DNA from: Lenzites betulinus
Taxonomy: Eukaryota; Basidiomycota; Agaricomycetes; Polyporales; Polyporaceae
Assembly: GCA_022264855.1 (NCBI GenBank)
Contig: JABYQU010000004.1
Coordinates: 1,054,001-1,118,000, forward strand
Reading direction: 5' to 3'
Length of the DNA: 64,000 nt
Both the position numbers and the translations under genes were made by a program. The notes beneath the pieces were generated by a model. That model saw only the letters and a program-made list of their open reading frames with translations, ran no database searches and was not told where the DNA came from. This document shows, one piece after another, positions 33,993 to 44,482 of the stretch; positions within the stretch are counted from its first letter, which is position 1, and each line of letters begins with the position of its first letter.

Positions 33993-36576
33993 CTAACTCT
34001 TCCGCGCCATTCTCCCCCGCTTCCCGCGCGACGCAGCAGCCTCCGCTCGCTTAGCACGTGTCTTTGGAGGCGAAGGGGCATCGTTCACGCTGTCGACCGT
34101 GCGTCTATCAGTAAGTCATAGCATACCAAGAGCTCACGACGCACCTGGCATCCTGTACCTTTCGGCGCGTCGACCGCCTCCGCTTCGGTAAGTCACCTCC
34201 TGCATCCTCAGCGTCCTCCGCCGATATATCACCGGCGGCCTGTTCGCCAACAGAGGCACGCATGCGCGTTCGTTTGGCTGGGATGGATCTCCTGGCCGTC
34301 GGGCTCGCATGCTCGCCTTCATCGACCACGCTACTCCCCATGCTCGCAGCGCCCGCGTCCACTCCAGCCTGCAGCCCTTCTCCCATGTTCTCGGCGCCAG
34401 CTCTGAGGTCGTTCAGCGGGTCCGCGTCCTGTTCAGTGAGGTGTTCGCCGATGGCGTTGCCAGTTGGGTCCTCAGCGCTCTTGCCCACGCGAGATGGTAC
34501 GCGATCGAAACTGTCGCCGTTAGAGGCATCTTCGTCCTCCTCACGGACCGAGAAAAGGTTGTTGTCTGCCATCACAGAGCCCAGCAGGCCCTGCGAGGTG
34601 CTTGATCTAGGCGTGGCGGAGCCTTGCCGCGACATAGCCGACCCTTCGCGCGAAGGGGTAGGAAACACCTTCACCGTGCGCGTACCCATGGTGGGCGTAT
34701 GGGGGACGGAGGTGCTGACACGAGGGACTGCCTGCGCGATACCGAACTCCCCGCCGGACGATTTGAGTGGGTCGCTCGAGTCATGCGTGGGATTGTCGTT
34801 GGGGCGGCGGAAGCAGAACGGGTTGCCATTTCGCTGAGCTTCGAGCAACTGGGTGTAGAAGACTATGACCTCCACCAAGCTGAGGCCGGTGGGATCGCGC
34901 CCGCAGATGACGTCCCACGGAGCGTGGAGATATTTCGCCGGGTCTGCCGTCACCGTAGGCCATCGCAGGCCTGCTTCGTCCGGCCTGGCATGTACTGAAA
35001 TCAAGATTCAATTGTGGAACATGAAACGCAGTGTGACAATACGCTTACACCAACACAGCCGGAAATACGATTCCAACACTGTGACGACATCGTCACGGGC
35101 CCACGAGTTGTCAACCTCCGGCAGCCTGGGCTGCCCATCTTCGGTCACAAGAAGTCGCGGATCTCCGCGCGGGGGATTAGGAGCTGTCCAGTGATTTGTG
35201 ATAAGTATGTGCGACGCGAAAGCGGGTATGAACTGACGTACGGAGGGCCATAGCGACAAATCTCTCCCATCGATCCTTCTCCTCCACACTGGCCCCGCCT
35301 TCGAATGTGCCAAAAGAACGGCACTCTATGTCGCTGCGCGTGCCGATTGTCAATCTATTATCGGTTCAGCATCATCCCCATCCCCGGCATGCTTGGTAAG
35401 TGGAAGTCGTTGACTTACTCGTTCCGAATGATAATGCCGTGCTGGTCTCGCATTCCGAGCTGCACGGACATAACAATACTGCCGAAATTTTGTGGTCCGA
35501 ATCCGGGGAACTGGTCGAGCACCCTTGCGATCAGGGGAACGAGGAGACTTTGATTACTGCGAGGGGTGAATGAAGTCAATAACATGTTCCAATCCTGACA
35601 GTTCAGAATATCAACGCACTCGTAACATTGATTAGCGTCCGTCTCGACATGGGCTGCGCGTTCCTTGGCCTTGGCCCGCCACTCTTCCTGCTCTTCAACC
35701 GGGAGTTCTTTGAAACATATCTTCACGGCGCGCTGTCGATCGCCAATGCCGCTGCCCGTCATGCGCTCACGCACTAGGTCATCGTGCTCTTTGGCCCATA
35801 ACGCGGATCCGCTGCTTGCCCTCCCTTTCGCCACTTTGTGCAGCTCCCGAGCGAGTTTGTTTGCCATGGGCGCAGGGATCTGCGCAGGCGGCTGTTGAGC
35901 GCCTACAGGAGTGGGGCCGACGAGGGGAGCTTGCGACTGGGCACGCCGTGCAGTGTTGCGGAACCACGTTTGGACTGCCTGTATGTCAGAGTCAGTGGTT
36001 TGTGCCGCAGCAGGTGTGAGGAAAGTGTCATTTAACCTTCCGGACATCACCTGAATTGTGCTCGACGAACACGAAGTGGGTGACGACATGCTCTTCCGCC
36101 TCCAACAGAATGGTCTTCCGCGTGTTCTTGTCGTCACAATGTAGCCACTCTTCATACCGCGTTTCGAGGTAACGACGCGCTTTCAAACCAACACCGCGGG
36201 ACCAGTCGAAACGACGTGCTCGCGTAGCTAGGCGGTGGACGCCGGCCACAGCGTCCTCATTTGTCGGCTCGGCATGGGGATTACGCGCGTGGACTTCCTT
36301 CCGCTTGTGCTTGTGCTTGTGCTTGCGAGAAGAATGCTCCTCGTCTTCTGAGCTGTCGATGAACACTGGTCGCGGTTTAGGTCGGGGCGGGGTTGGCACC
36401 TTGGCATGACGATGTGAGCTTGCCTCCTCGGACTCGGACGCCGATGTGCGAGCGTCGTCTGAAGACGAGGAGGAGCTGGAGGACGTCGAAGGAGTGACAT
36501 ATCCAGTGTCGTCAGTGTCTGTGTCCGTTGAGTGAGCAGCGCCAGATGGGGCGCCATTTTGGATTCGAGAGGACAT
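33993..36576 (-). CDS. Hypothetical nuclear-type protein
   Basis: Family not recognised. Start ATG 36576 opens a Ser/Asp-rich, then Lys/His-rich N-terminus (SRKHKHKHKRKEVHAR), a folded-looking part (ARRFDWSRGVGLKARRYLET, KTILLEAEEHVVTHFVFVEH), then AVQTWFRNTARRAQSQAP, LARELHKVAKGRASSGSALW and KICFKELPVEEQEEWRAKAK. Later exons hold LWPSVRQFIPAFASHILITN and SWARDDVVTVLESYFRLCW, YLHAPWDVICGRDPTGLSLV, long disordered sequence, LPKRRRSTRRKVQ, and a very basic last exon ending RKS with stop at 33993-33995. The several basic clusters suggest nuclear location (inference). It lies between transposon remnants and other unknown genes. Confidence 0.6.
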
Positions 36577-36888
36577 GGAGAGTAGTTGGATGGGGGAGGG
36601 TGTTGGATGGGAGTGCAGGTGTCGTCAGGCAGTCGAGGACGGGTGGAAGAGAGGCTGGAAGAGGGTCCTTGCGCAGACGTGGATAAACCCGTGTCGGTGC
36701 GTGCGGAAAGACTTGTCCACTGAGATGGGAGTTTGCGCGATTAGTGCGCTATTGCGGAGGAGGCGAGATTTGGCACGGCGACCACTGTTTCCATGCCGGG
36801 ATGCACCTGTCGGTCTCTGGCGACTAGTAGGTCAGCAGCCGGTTGTGAAGGATGGTCCGGCGACCGGACGATTACACAATACCTGCTG

Positions 36889-37760
36889 TCATCGCACCGC
36901 AGTCTCACTAGTAGGATGAGATAATATCCACGGGCGTCGCTCCATAATGTTTGAAGGAGTGGGAGCCGCGTGTTTGTGAACATGATCCAGCTCGGCGGGA
37001 TCGTCGGCAAGATCGAGCTGTTTATCCTAAAAATTATGGTGAGCTCTCCGTTTAACATCTGTAGATTCAGGACTGATCTTACTCACCCGCAATTGTTCGA
37101 TCAGCGCCATTGGGGTGGGCATTTGGAAACCGGCGGTGAGGTGGGTTCGCTCCGTCCGGCCGCCGTGGTTGGTGTTCGCTGGGCTTCTGTAGGACGTTTC
37201 GTATGAGCCCTGCAGTCGGGTCAAAGGGTCTGCGTGTCAGCAAGCTTCGCACCGAGCATAAGCGAGTCATCTTACAAGGACTGTACCTGTTTGCCTGAGT
37301 GGGTCCCGCTTCAGCTTGCACGGCGGCTAAACTTCTACGTAGTACTAATGCACAGCTGTCCACAATCTCCTCAGGCGCATCAGAATCAAGCACATCAGAT
37401 CCAAGATTGAAATCGTTACCATTCGTTTTGGTGCGGCAGCCCCGGCACGTTAGGCTGCCGTCAGAATAGATCCGTTGGAAGTTAAAGAGTGTGCCGCATG
37501 CCGTCGATAAGGGTCGATGCCACAGCCCGGTTAGTCATAGCTTGTCTCACCCACATGCAAGGGCTCCGCTCCCGGTGATCTTCCGGAGGAGATCTTGTCG
37601 ATCTTGCTCCGAGTGATCGTCACTTCTCGCAGGTGCGATCGCCTGACATAGAGAGCGTCCATCAGAGTGCCACTTCCGGCGTGCGCTCGTTTGGATAGCG
37701 GAGGTATCCCATCGGGGTGCCGTCCCATGATGCACACGTTTCATTGGTGCACATGGGCGC
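36889..37760 (-). CDS. Possible hypothetical gene with cysteine pairs, exon chain unresolved
   Basis: Several coding-like minus-strand pieces are visible: DLLRKITGSGALACG at a GTGAG donor, LTCRGCRTKTNGNDFNLGS and EIVDSCALVLRRSLAAVQAE, FQMPTPMALIEQLR| joining in phase to |DKQLDLADDPAELDHVHK and ending at TGA 36889-36891. The join of ALACG to LTCRGC gives Cys pairs that recall a zinc-binding motif, but spacing fits no family I can name. Not all pieces can be joined in one frame, so this may be two genes or a decayed one. Confidence 0.33.
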
Positions 37761-37865
37761 AAATTACGGCGGGGCTTGAGTTTTCAGGGCGGGTCGTTAG
37801 CCCCTCCTTCGCACATTGGACGGTGGATAGTTGCGGCATGAACAAACGCGGGTGCTAGCTACTGA

Positions 37866-38853
37866 CTACTCGGGCCCGTCCCACGTGAAGAGGTGCGGCT
37901 CAGCGCCGACGGCGCCGCGTTTGCGTAGGTACCTCGGCAGTGCGTCCTGTTCTCATTCAATCAAACAGTGGGATACCAAGAGGTGGGAAGGACTTGCCTC
38001 GATCCTTGCTTGCGCCCAGGTGCGCAGGTTATACAGCACAATGTCGCCTGGCGTGTCCTTGAAAAGCGCCATTACGCCCATGCCCTCAAACGTAGTCAGC
38101 ATCTCATACCAGAGACGCCGAACATCACGTCCGTCCGCGACGTCTGGGGCGTGCGCAAACCAAGTGAGTACGTAGGCTATGGTCTTGATCGCGTCGCTTT
38201 GAGAGGGCTTGAAGATACCTCCAAACCTCTCCCGAACCCTGTCCATGGCAGTGTTCCAGAATTCCCATGATAGGCCCCTCGCAGCGTCGAGGGTTCCAGG
38301 TATGAAGAGCTGTATTCTAGTGAGTTTGGAGCTCTGGCTTAACGGTTTAATAACGTACGTGAGATGTGAGGACTTCGCCGTCCGGCCGGACAGCCGTTAT
38401 GGTAACATAGTATCTGCCGATATGGTTGGGTAGGACGAGTGCGTCCCATGCCTCGTGCGATAACTGGATTTGGGCACGGTGTGGGTCCTCGTCGTGCTCG
38501 TCTTCATCCACGTCCGCGTCCTCACCATCGTCCTCGCCCTCTAGCGCGTTCTGAGCTGCATCGGCCTCCAGGACGTCTTGTTCCTGGGTGGCCTGAGAGA
38601 TGTGTTCAGACTGCATTAGTACGCACTCGCCCGCGGCAGCGCCATGTACACTTACCTGGTCGCGGTTTGCGATATCGTCTGCGGCGAGGGGGAAGGCGGC
38701 GTCGCCGTCATCGGCGTGCGCGCTGACGTGGTCGCGGTTTACAAGATCGTCTGCGGCTACGAGGGAGGCGGCGTCGATGCAATTGCCAGGGATGCTGGGG
38801 GGGAGATGGACGCTGTCGCCTGCAGTGAATGAGATCGTTCCGCTGGCGGACAT
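37866..38853 (-). CDS. Hypothetical acidic protein with a GC-AG intron
   Basis: Three exons join in phase 0 (38853-38359, 38309-37998, 37946-37866), 295 aa. The N-terminal half is acidic and repetitive (AADDLVNRDHVSAHADDGDA and a near copy AADDIANRDQVSVHG; EGEDDGEDADVDEDEHDED), followed by a folded part: LVLPNHIGRYYVTITAVRP, LFIPGTLDAARGLSWEFWNT, AIKTIAYVLTWFAHAPDVA, DVRRLWYEMLTTFEGMGV, LYNLRTWAQARIE|DALPRYL. The 51-nt second intron uses GCAAGT as donor. Family not recognised. The exact phase match of both junctions supports it as a real gene. Confidence 0.6.
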
Positions 38854-40495
38854 TGCTCTGGAATGGAGGTGGGAGTAAGGGTTAGGGAGCGCTGTTCAGG
38901 AATAGGCTGTCATACAAGCAGGCTTACCTATTATCGCTGGGTCTCCATCTTATCGATTACACTAGGGCCTTGTTGGTGGGGAGGGTCTCAGCGCGTCTGT
39001 TCACGGCGTGATCTTGGCTATCCCGGTTTCATTCGCGGGCAAGCTAATCTCTGCTGTTCGGTCGGCCGCCGCCCGCGCATGCCCTCGTGTGCATCTTCTA
39101 GTACATTGGCACAGGCCTCTGAGTGTAATCCCCACGCGCCGGAGAGTCAGCCGTCTCGTGCCATGGCCCATCATGTTCGTGTTATGCGATATAACACACC
39201 GTAGTACTGTAAGTAATACATTCGACGGGCAAGCGTCGGGCGTGGTGCGTCCTCCACGCGTTGCGACTCCCGTGTTGGCCGCGAGCTGAGGGTCGCGAGC
39301 TGACCGATAAAGCGAATATGTTCCGGCGCGGATGTCCTCCATTTAATTCCCCAGCTTGCGTAGGCCGCTGTTGGGGAGTACTTCGATGGATGGCAGGTTG
39401 CTTCGGAACATGTGCGCGTGAGCGTTCTCGCACAGCACACTGTTGGTTAGTACCATACTGACCTGGTGTCAAACCTCGATTCTGCTTGAGTTGTACATAT
39501 GCGCGCGATAGTTTAACGTATCACAGGCAGGCTGCAGAATGCGGGCGCTTGCGACCGCATTCGAGCTGCGTCGGGATGCATGCGCCCCACGTGACTCACG
39601 GCATGTGCCGGTCCTCCACAAAGCGCGCATCCCACTCTGTTTACTCACTCCGCTTTACAAGATAGAACGAAAAGTACACAATGTAGCACGCCCAGTATGT
39701 TACGCCGTGGCGAATGAGCAAAAAATAGGGGAAATATGCTGCACACGGGGTACGAAACGAAACAACGGTAACTTTCATTGCGTGGCTGTACCCGATTGCT
39801 CACCTACTTTCTCGATCTCCTAACAGCAACGTCAATCGACCGTCTACGTTGAGAACGCATACGTCGTATGCGTTCGCGTGCGTGTGAGAGGTGGTAGTGC
39901 TCCGTATAGTGGATGTAGTACACTATATGGTAGGTAGTACGGCGGCCATAGTATACCTGGCATGGCCGATTGCCCGTCCAGCCCGGTTGAAAGCGTCCAT
40001 GGGTGAGAGCATGAGTGTTCACCCTCGCTTGCAGCAAGAACTCTCGAGGCTCGTTGATTCGCCTCCAAGGAGGCCAGTGATTATCACTCTAACTAGTATC
40101 GACATTTCTAGTGACCACGTTGGTCTGTGCGGGATCACTTCCAAAAGTGCAGCGCCAGGGAGATACCTTTGATAAGTCACATTCCATCTTCTGTGGAGGT
40201 CTAGGGTCAACCACGCACGGCGCTCCGGCGTGCTTTATATATATATATCAAACGGGCTCGCGTTTTTCAATCCTTCGACGCGACTATCCTCCTGCCGTAT
40301 CCCAAGCTCGATCTCCAGTGAGTACGCACTTCATCTAAACTCGTCTGTGGATGCATGACTGTGGCCTACCTGAACGTGGATCCGACCTTGGAACCCGGAG
40401 GGTGGCCACAGCTGCACGCTTGCCGCAGATGAGTATTGTCGAGCATTAACTTATGTGGACACACTTCGTGTATGGGGCAGGTACGATGGACGTGA
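38854..40495. other. Intergenic, 1.6 kb upstream of the TET/JBP-like gene
   Basis: No gene is supported; frames are short and without motifs. Notable features are a 23-bp palindrome (39853-39875) and a TA repeat (tatatatatat, about 40234-40246). The left border of a TET/KDZ element could lie here, but no terminal repeat was recognised by eye. Confidence 0.4.
39853..39875. repeat. 23-bp palindrome
   Basis: Two 11-bp arms (gaacgcatacg and its exact complement) around a single central T. Such a sequence could form a protein-binding dyad or mark a transposon end; no second copy was found in the window. Confidence 0.8.
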
Positions 40496-42690
40496 ACACA
40501 GGTTTCCGCAAGGTCAGTCTGCATTAATACTCGCGCTGGTCTGTCCAGACTGATCACATCCGGTGCCCCGCAGACGCGCTCGGGGCACCCGTTTTCTCCT
40601 TGGGTCAAAGACTTTGGCGTACCTATACATGCTCCAAAGGACTTCGATCTCGCCGAACATATCAGGGCTGTCACGGAGAGAGACGCCGCATGCACTACAG
40701 GCGAAATCGTAACGGAGCGTGGTACGGCGGGGGCGCTGGACCTCGAGCGCGATTCAAACTACGCGGCAGTTGCGCATGGACTTCTGGGTCAAGAGCCGGC
40801 CCGAGGACACCTTGGGACATACACCGGGCCAGTGGACATTACGCGCGAATGCGCAGATCGTGGTCCGGGCGTCCCCGCGCGAGCCGGGGCATGCACGTCC
40901 AACGTCAAGGTAGCGTCGGGCTCTGCTGTGACCCCGATGTCAGACCCACCTCGCCAGAGAGACCACGGTGCGACCCCGCATTTGGGTGCTCCGTATACGG
41001 ATTCCGAGGACGAAGTGCCCCTTAGCACGATCACTCGACGTGGGGCTTCAAGCGCATCCGGGAGGTTTACTACTCAACGTCGTCGGGACACCACCGACAA
41101 CGTTATGCACGCAGTTCCTGGCGCTTCGATGGAGTCGCCCTCTTTCCCCGAAGCAGGTGCGCACACTGTGGCACCGAACGCAGGGCGCATGCTTCGTTCA
41201 AGCACAGTAGAGAAGCACTCCGCGTGTTCGACTAAAGAGAGCACGCCTCCGGGGTTCTCCCTGCTTGCTGGACAGAAGGACGACTATCACTCCAAACAGC
41301 GGTCAAAGGCGCGCCGACGGAAGGCTCGGGGGTATACCAATGTCATCGGCGATCTCGGGGTGGCCAAACGCGCACCGAAACGTAGCGCGGTCGAACGTCG
41401 CAAGGCTGCACAAGTGTTGAGGACCCGAGCGTTGGACCAGCACGGTATTGAAGCTTTGCTCGAGAAGGATAGTGGCGCAACTACAAGTCAGGGAAGTTTG
41501 CCAATCGAAACGGAGTTTTCATTGGCCATGGAAGACGTGCACGTCTGCAAAACTGCCTATCTGGGCAAACGTGCGCAGGATGAGGCCGAGCGCGGGCGTG
41601 TATATACTCCTCAGGAGCTGGTCGACATAGGCTTTGATTACATATCGTGGGATGGAATGTAAGTGCTTTTTCTTATACTGGCCAACCAACTAACTGGCCC
41701 TGATATCGGTGCAGCACGCCTCGCCCTATTCTGAGCAGGGAGGGGAAGGTTATTGCTGTCCTGGTCGGGCAGCCGCGCGATGCGAACTGGCATGATGTGA
41801 ACACTGAGATGCAAGAGATCATGGAGAATGCGCGCGACGCATATCAGCCGCCACCACAAAAAGCAGGGGAGGGCCGCGGCGACTTCATAAGCATGTCCAC
41901 TGGAATATCGTACGGGGGCGGCCAGACAGTACGTACTTGTGTTTTCATCTAACTCAGTTACCGTGCCTTGACATCCCACACTACTGGTCATATAGAGGCC
42001 CATGAACGTCTCCGCAAAAACTGAGCTCAATGCGAACGTTATGGGCTCCCTCCGCGTACAGAAACCTGTGAAACGCGTGGCGAACTTTGGAAACAGTGCG
42101 TGCAAGCAGCTTCCAAATCTACCAGCGGTCATTTCGTGATATCCTCCCATCGTACAGGTGCCTTCCAGTTGTTCGCACCGCGTCTTCACGAATACTATGG
42201 CAAGACCCTGGACGCGCTTTGTCACGCCGATCCTGGATTGCAACCTAACTTTCCGAATAATGTGTTCGCGAGCGCGACATTCAACCTCGGTCCTCGCACG
42301 GTATCCGTGCCACACCGGGACTCTATGAATCTCTCGTTTGGTATGTGCGCTATCACGGCAATGGGCACGTACGAACCTGTACAAGGCGGTCATATTATAC
42401 TCTGGGAGCTGAGGATGGTTATTGAATTCCCTCCCGCGGCTACCATTCTCATTCCCTCCGCTATCATTACTCACTCCAACACCGACATTGGACCTCACGA
42501 GCGTCGATACTCGTTTACGCAATATTCGGCCGGCGGACTTTTTCGATGGGTCGAATCTGGGCACCGCCCTGTCAAATCGCTACCTCGGATGAAATCGAAG
42601 GAGGCGGAGGCATTGGGTATGGATCGGTGGGAACGAGGCATAGGGTTGCTGTCGTTCTGGAGCGAACTTTCGGGGGAGGAGAGCGGGTAA
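40496..42690 (+). CDS. TET/JBP-family 2-oxoglutarate/Fe(II) dioxygenase
   Basis: Predicted to oxidise 5-methylcytosine (or thymine) in DNA using 2-oxoglutarate, O2 and Fe(II). Exons: open frame to 41658, 41715-41928, 41996-42095, 42158-42690, all in phase. The N-terminal 290 residues are basic and disordered (KQRSKARRRKARGYTN, KRAPKRSAVERRKAAQV). The catalytic core reads PRPILSREGKVIAVLVGQPR, FNLGPRTVSVPHRDSMNLSF, AITAMGTYEPVQGGHIILWE, PSAIITHSNTDIGPHERRYS. The iron-binding HxD (H 42313-42315, D 42319-42321), distal His (42472-42474) and the 2-oxoglutarate Arg (42502-42507) are all present, so it looks catalytically competent. In-frame TGA at 40493-40495 limits the first exon and no ATG is found near its start, so an upstream exon is missing from this call. 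In fungi such genes are known to accompany KDZ transposons. Confidence 0.85.
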
Positions 42691-43209
42691 ATCATTCATG
42701 ACAGCACTTCACCTGCAGCTTTCGACCCATCGCGCTCTCGCTATCAATGTGATATGTGTATCTGGTCCACCGGTGCTCTTTAATTCGTTTACCCTGTCTA
42801 TTTCAGGTGCTCCCTCTCCAATACTCACAATATCACCGTGCGCGCGGAAACACCGGCGCACCGATTCATCTCAACACGAAGGTGTCCAGCTCCTGATCAC
42901 CCATGGGGTGCCCAAACAGGTACAATTCTGTTGCGCGCCGGTCCCCAAAGGGCATGGCGTTGAGCGCTGACGCGGACCCGTCGATCACGCTAGCCTGAGC
43001 ACGCGCTCATTCTTCCCTCGACTGACTAAGGTCAGTGGCCTCCCGCTCGTTGTGAGATTTGGCGCTTTCCGGGAGCGATGGATGCGATCAGGCGCCATGC
43101 GGCCGGCGCGTTGCACGATTTCCCCCCGCCACGCCAAAGTTATCGAGCTTGCGCCGCCCGTCTTTCTTTCAGGTAGGCTTGACCATCGTCCTCCCCGACG
43201 AAGATAATC
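42691..43209. other. Short spacer after the dioxygenase gene
   Basis: No gene is seen. This contains the 3' region of the TET/JBP-like gene and the promoter side of the next small gene. Confidence 0.4.
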
Positions 43210-43746
43210 ATGGATGCTCCGCCGGCCAAACCAACCTCAAGCTCGCAGCTCAGATTCCCATGCGGACAGTACGTTTTATGTCACATTGCTCTCAAGATAC
43301 CGCTCATATCTCCTTTGTCCTTCATTATCAGTGTGCATGCAGTGACTTTCGCCGCGCCCGAGGGTGACCCGCATGAAATTGGGGGTTTACTGCAAGTTCA
43401 GGGATGTGAGCAAGCCACCGAATGGGCACAAGGTGAGTGTCACTGAGCTCCGTCCATTGCGGGATATTGATATGACGCAGTGTTTGCATTATACTTGCTC
43501 ACCCATGTGCAACGCGCGACTCACGAGGCCCAGAAAGGAGCCGATCGTCAGGCTCGCCTATGGAAGGACTTGGAGATGGCGTTCAACCTCGTGCGCGAGT
43601 TTGGAGGCCTGTACTGTCACGAGCGGGCGAAGCGCGAGGACGCGGAAGCAGCTTTAGGTGCGCTTCGGCGAGGATGCCACTGCTGGTTGCGTCACCCTTT
43701 GGAGGTATTAGGCCGTCCATCTCACGGCCAGACGAAGGGACTTTAA
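43210..43746 (+). CDS. Small hypothetical protein in the TET/KDZ cluster
   Basis: Two exons (43210-43432 and 43481-43746) joined by a 48-nt GT-AG intron in phase 1, 162 aa. A hydrophobic stretch (CHIALKIPLISPLSFIISVH) could be a membrane helix; the second exon is helical and charged (THVQRATHEAQKGADRQARL, KDLEMAFNLVREFGGLYCHE). Family not recognised. ATG 43210 is the first in frame. It sits on the same strand between the dioxygenase and KDZ genes and may be cargo of the same element (inference). Confidence 0.45.
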
Positions 43747-44482
43747 TATGTCATGTTCTCCTGTATCTACTGTGAATCATATCGTCCGTACGCCCCCTCC
43801 CCCTCCAGCCGATGTACATTGGGGTTTCTAAATATTCACAAGGTTAATGAGAACTAAGGACTCCGCAGGACGTGCTCTTCACGATCTTTCTCAATGCGCA
43901 GCGTGGCTCAGCGTCGACATTTCGACTGGTATTAGAGTATCCTGGGGCCCAAATTCGAATCAGTTCCCCGGCCACTACAGCTCGTACTTGCAACGTCAAG
44001 GAGTTAGTAGTAATGACTTCCATGCTGAGCCCAATTAACGCCCGGCTTGAATTGGCGGCAGTGCCCGCGCGGCCACGCTGCACGCGCCTATGTTCTTCCT
44101 GTTGGGCACCCGCTTGGGAGTCGCTAGTTGAGCGCCCCAGTTGTTCCTCTAACACTGACAGTGCTACTCTTGCTGTTGAAGGTCCCCGGTGCGAGCACTT
44201 GGTACGAGCCGCGAAGTGGTCGTGACAATCTACTGACTCAGACGACACATGATTCAGATGCATCCAATTTCCGACATATCTCCAATTCTCAAATTAAATA
44301 TCAGAAAGACGAATAAATCCGAAGCTGGATCTTGAATCGGACACGACGATCGCCCGCAGGCTGCGTCACAGCCGTCGGGCACATACTAATTCCACTGGCT
44401 GAAGCGATATAAGTTACCTCAACGGCGCGCGGGCAACGCGCGCGCCCCCCAAGGCACTGCGTCCTACTCCGCTGTACCCACC
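43747..44482. other. Spacer with a GC-rich hairpin before the next gene
   Basis: No gene is supported. A GC-rich inverted repeat (ggcgcgcg...cgcgcgcc, about 44417-44440) and gatataa near 44407 lie some 50-75 bp before the next start codon. The latter could serve as a TATA box. Confidence 0.4.

Noticed and set aside
37547..37762. GATA-type zinc finger in the unresolved gene
   Set aside because: ALACG|L resembles the end of a GATA finger, but the first cysteine pair lies in a different frame and spacing does not fit.
38876..38887. Telomere-like taagggttaggg
   Set aside because: It is one and a half units only, inside ordinary intergenic sequence; not a telomere or an interstitial array.
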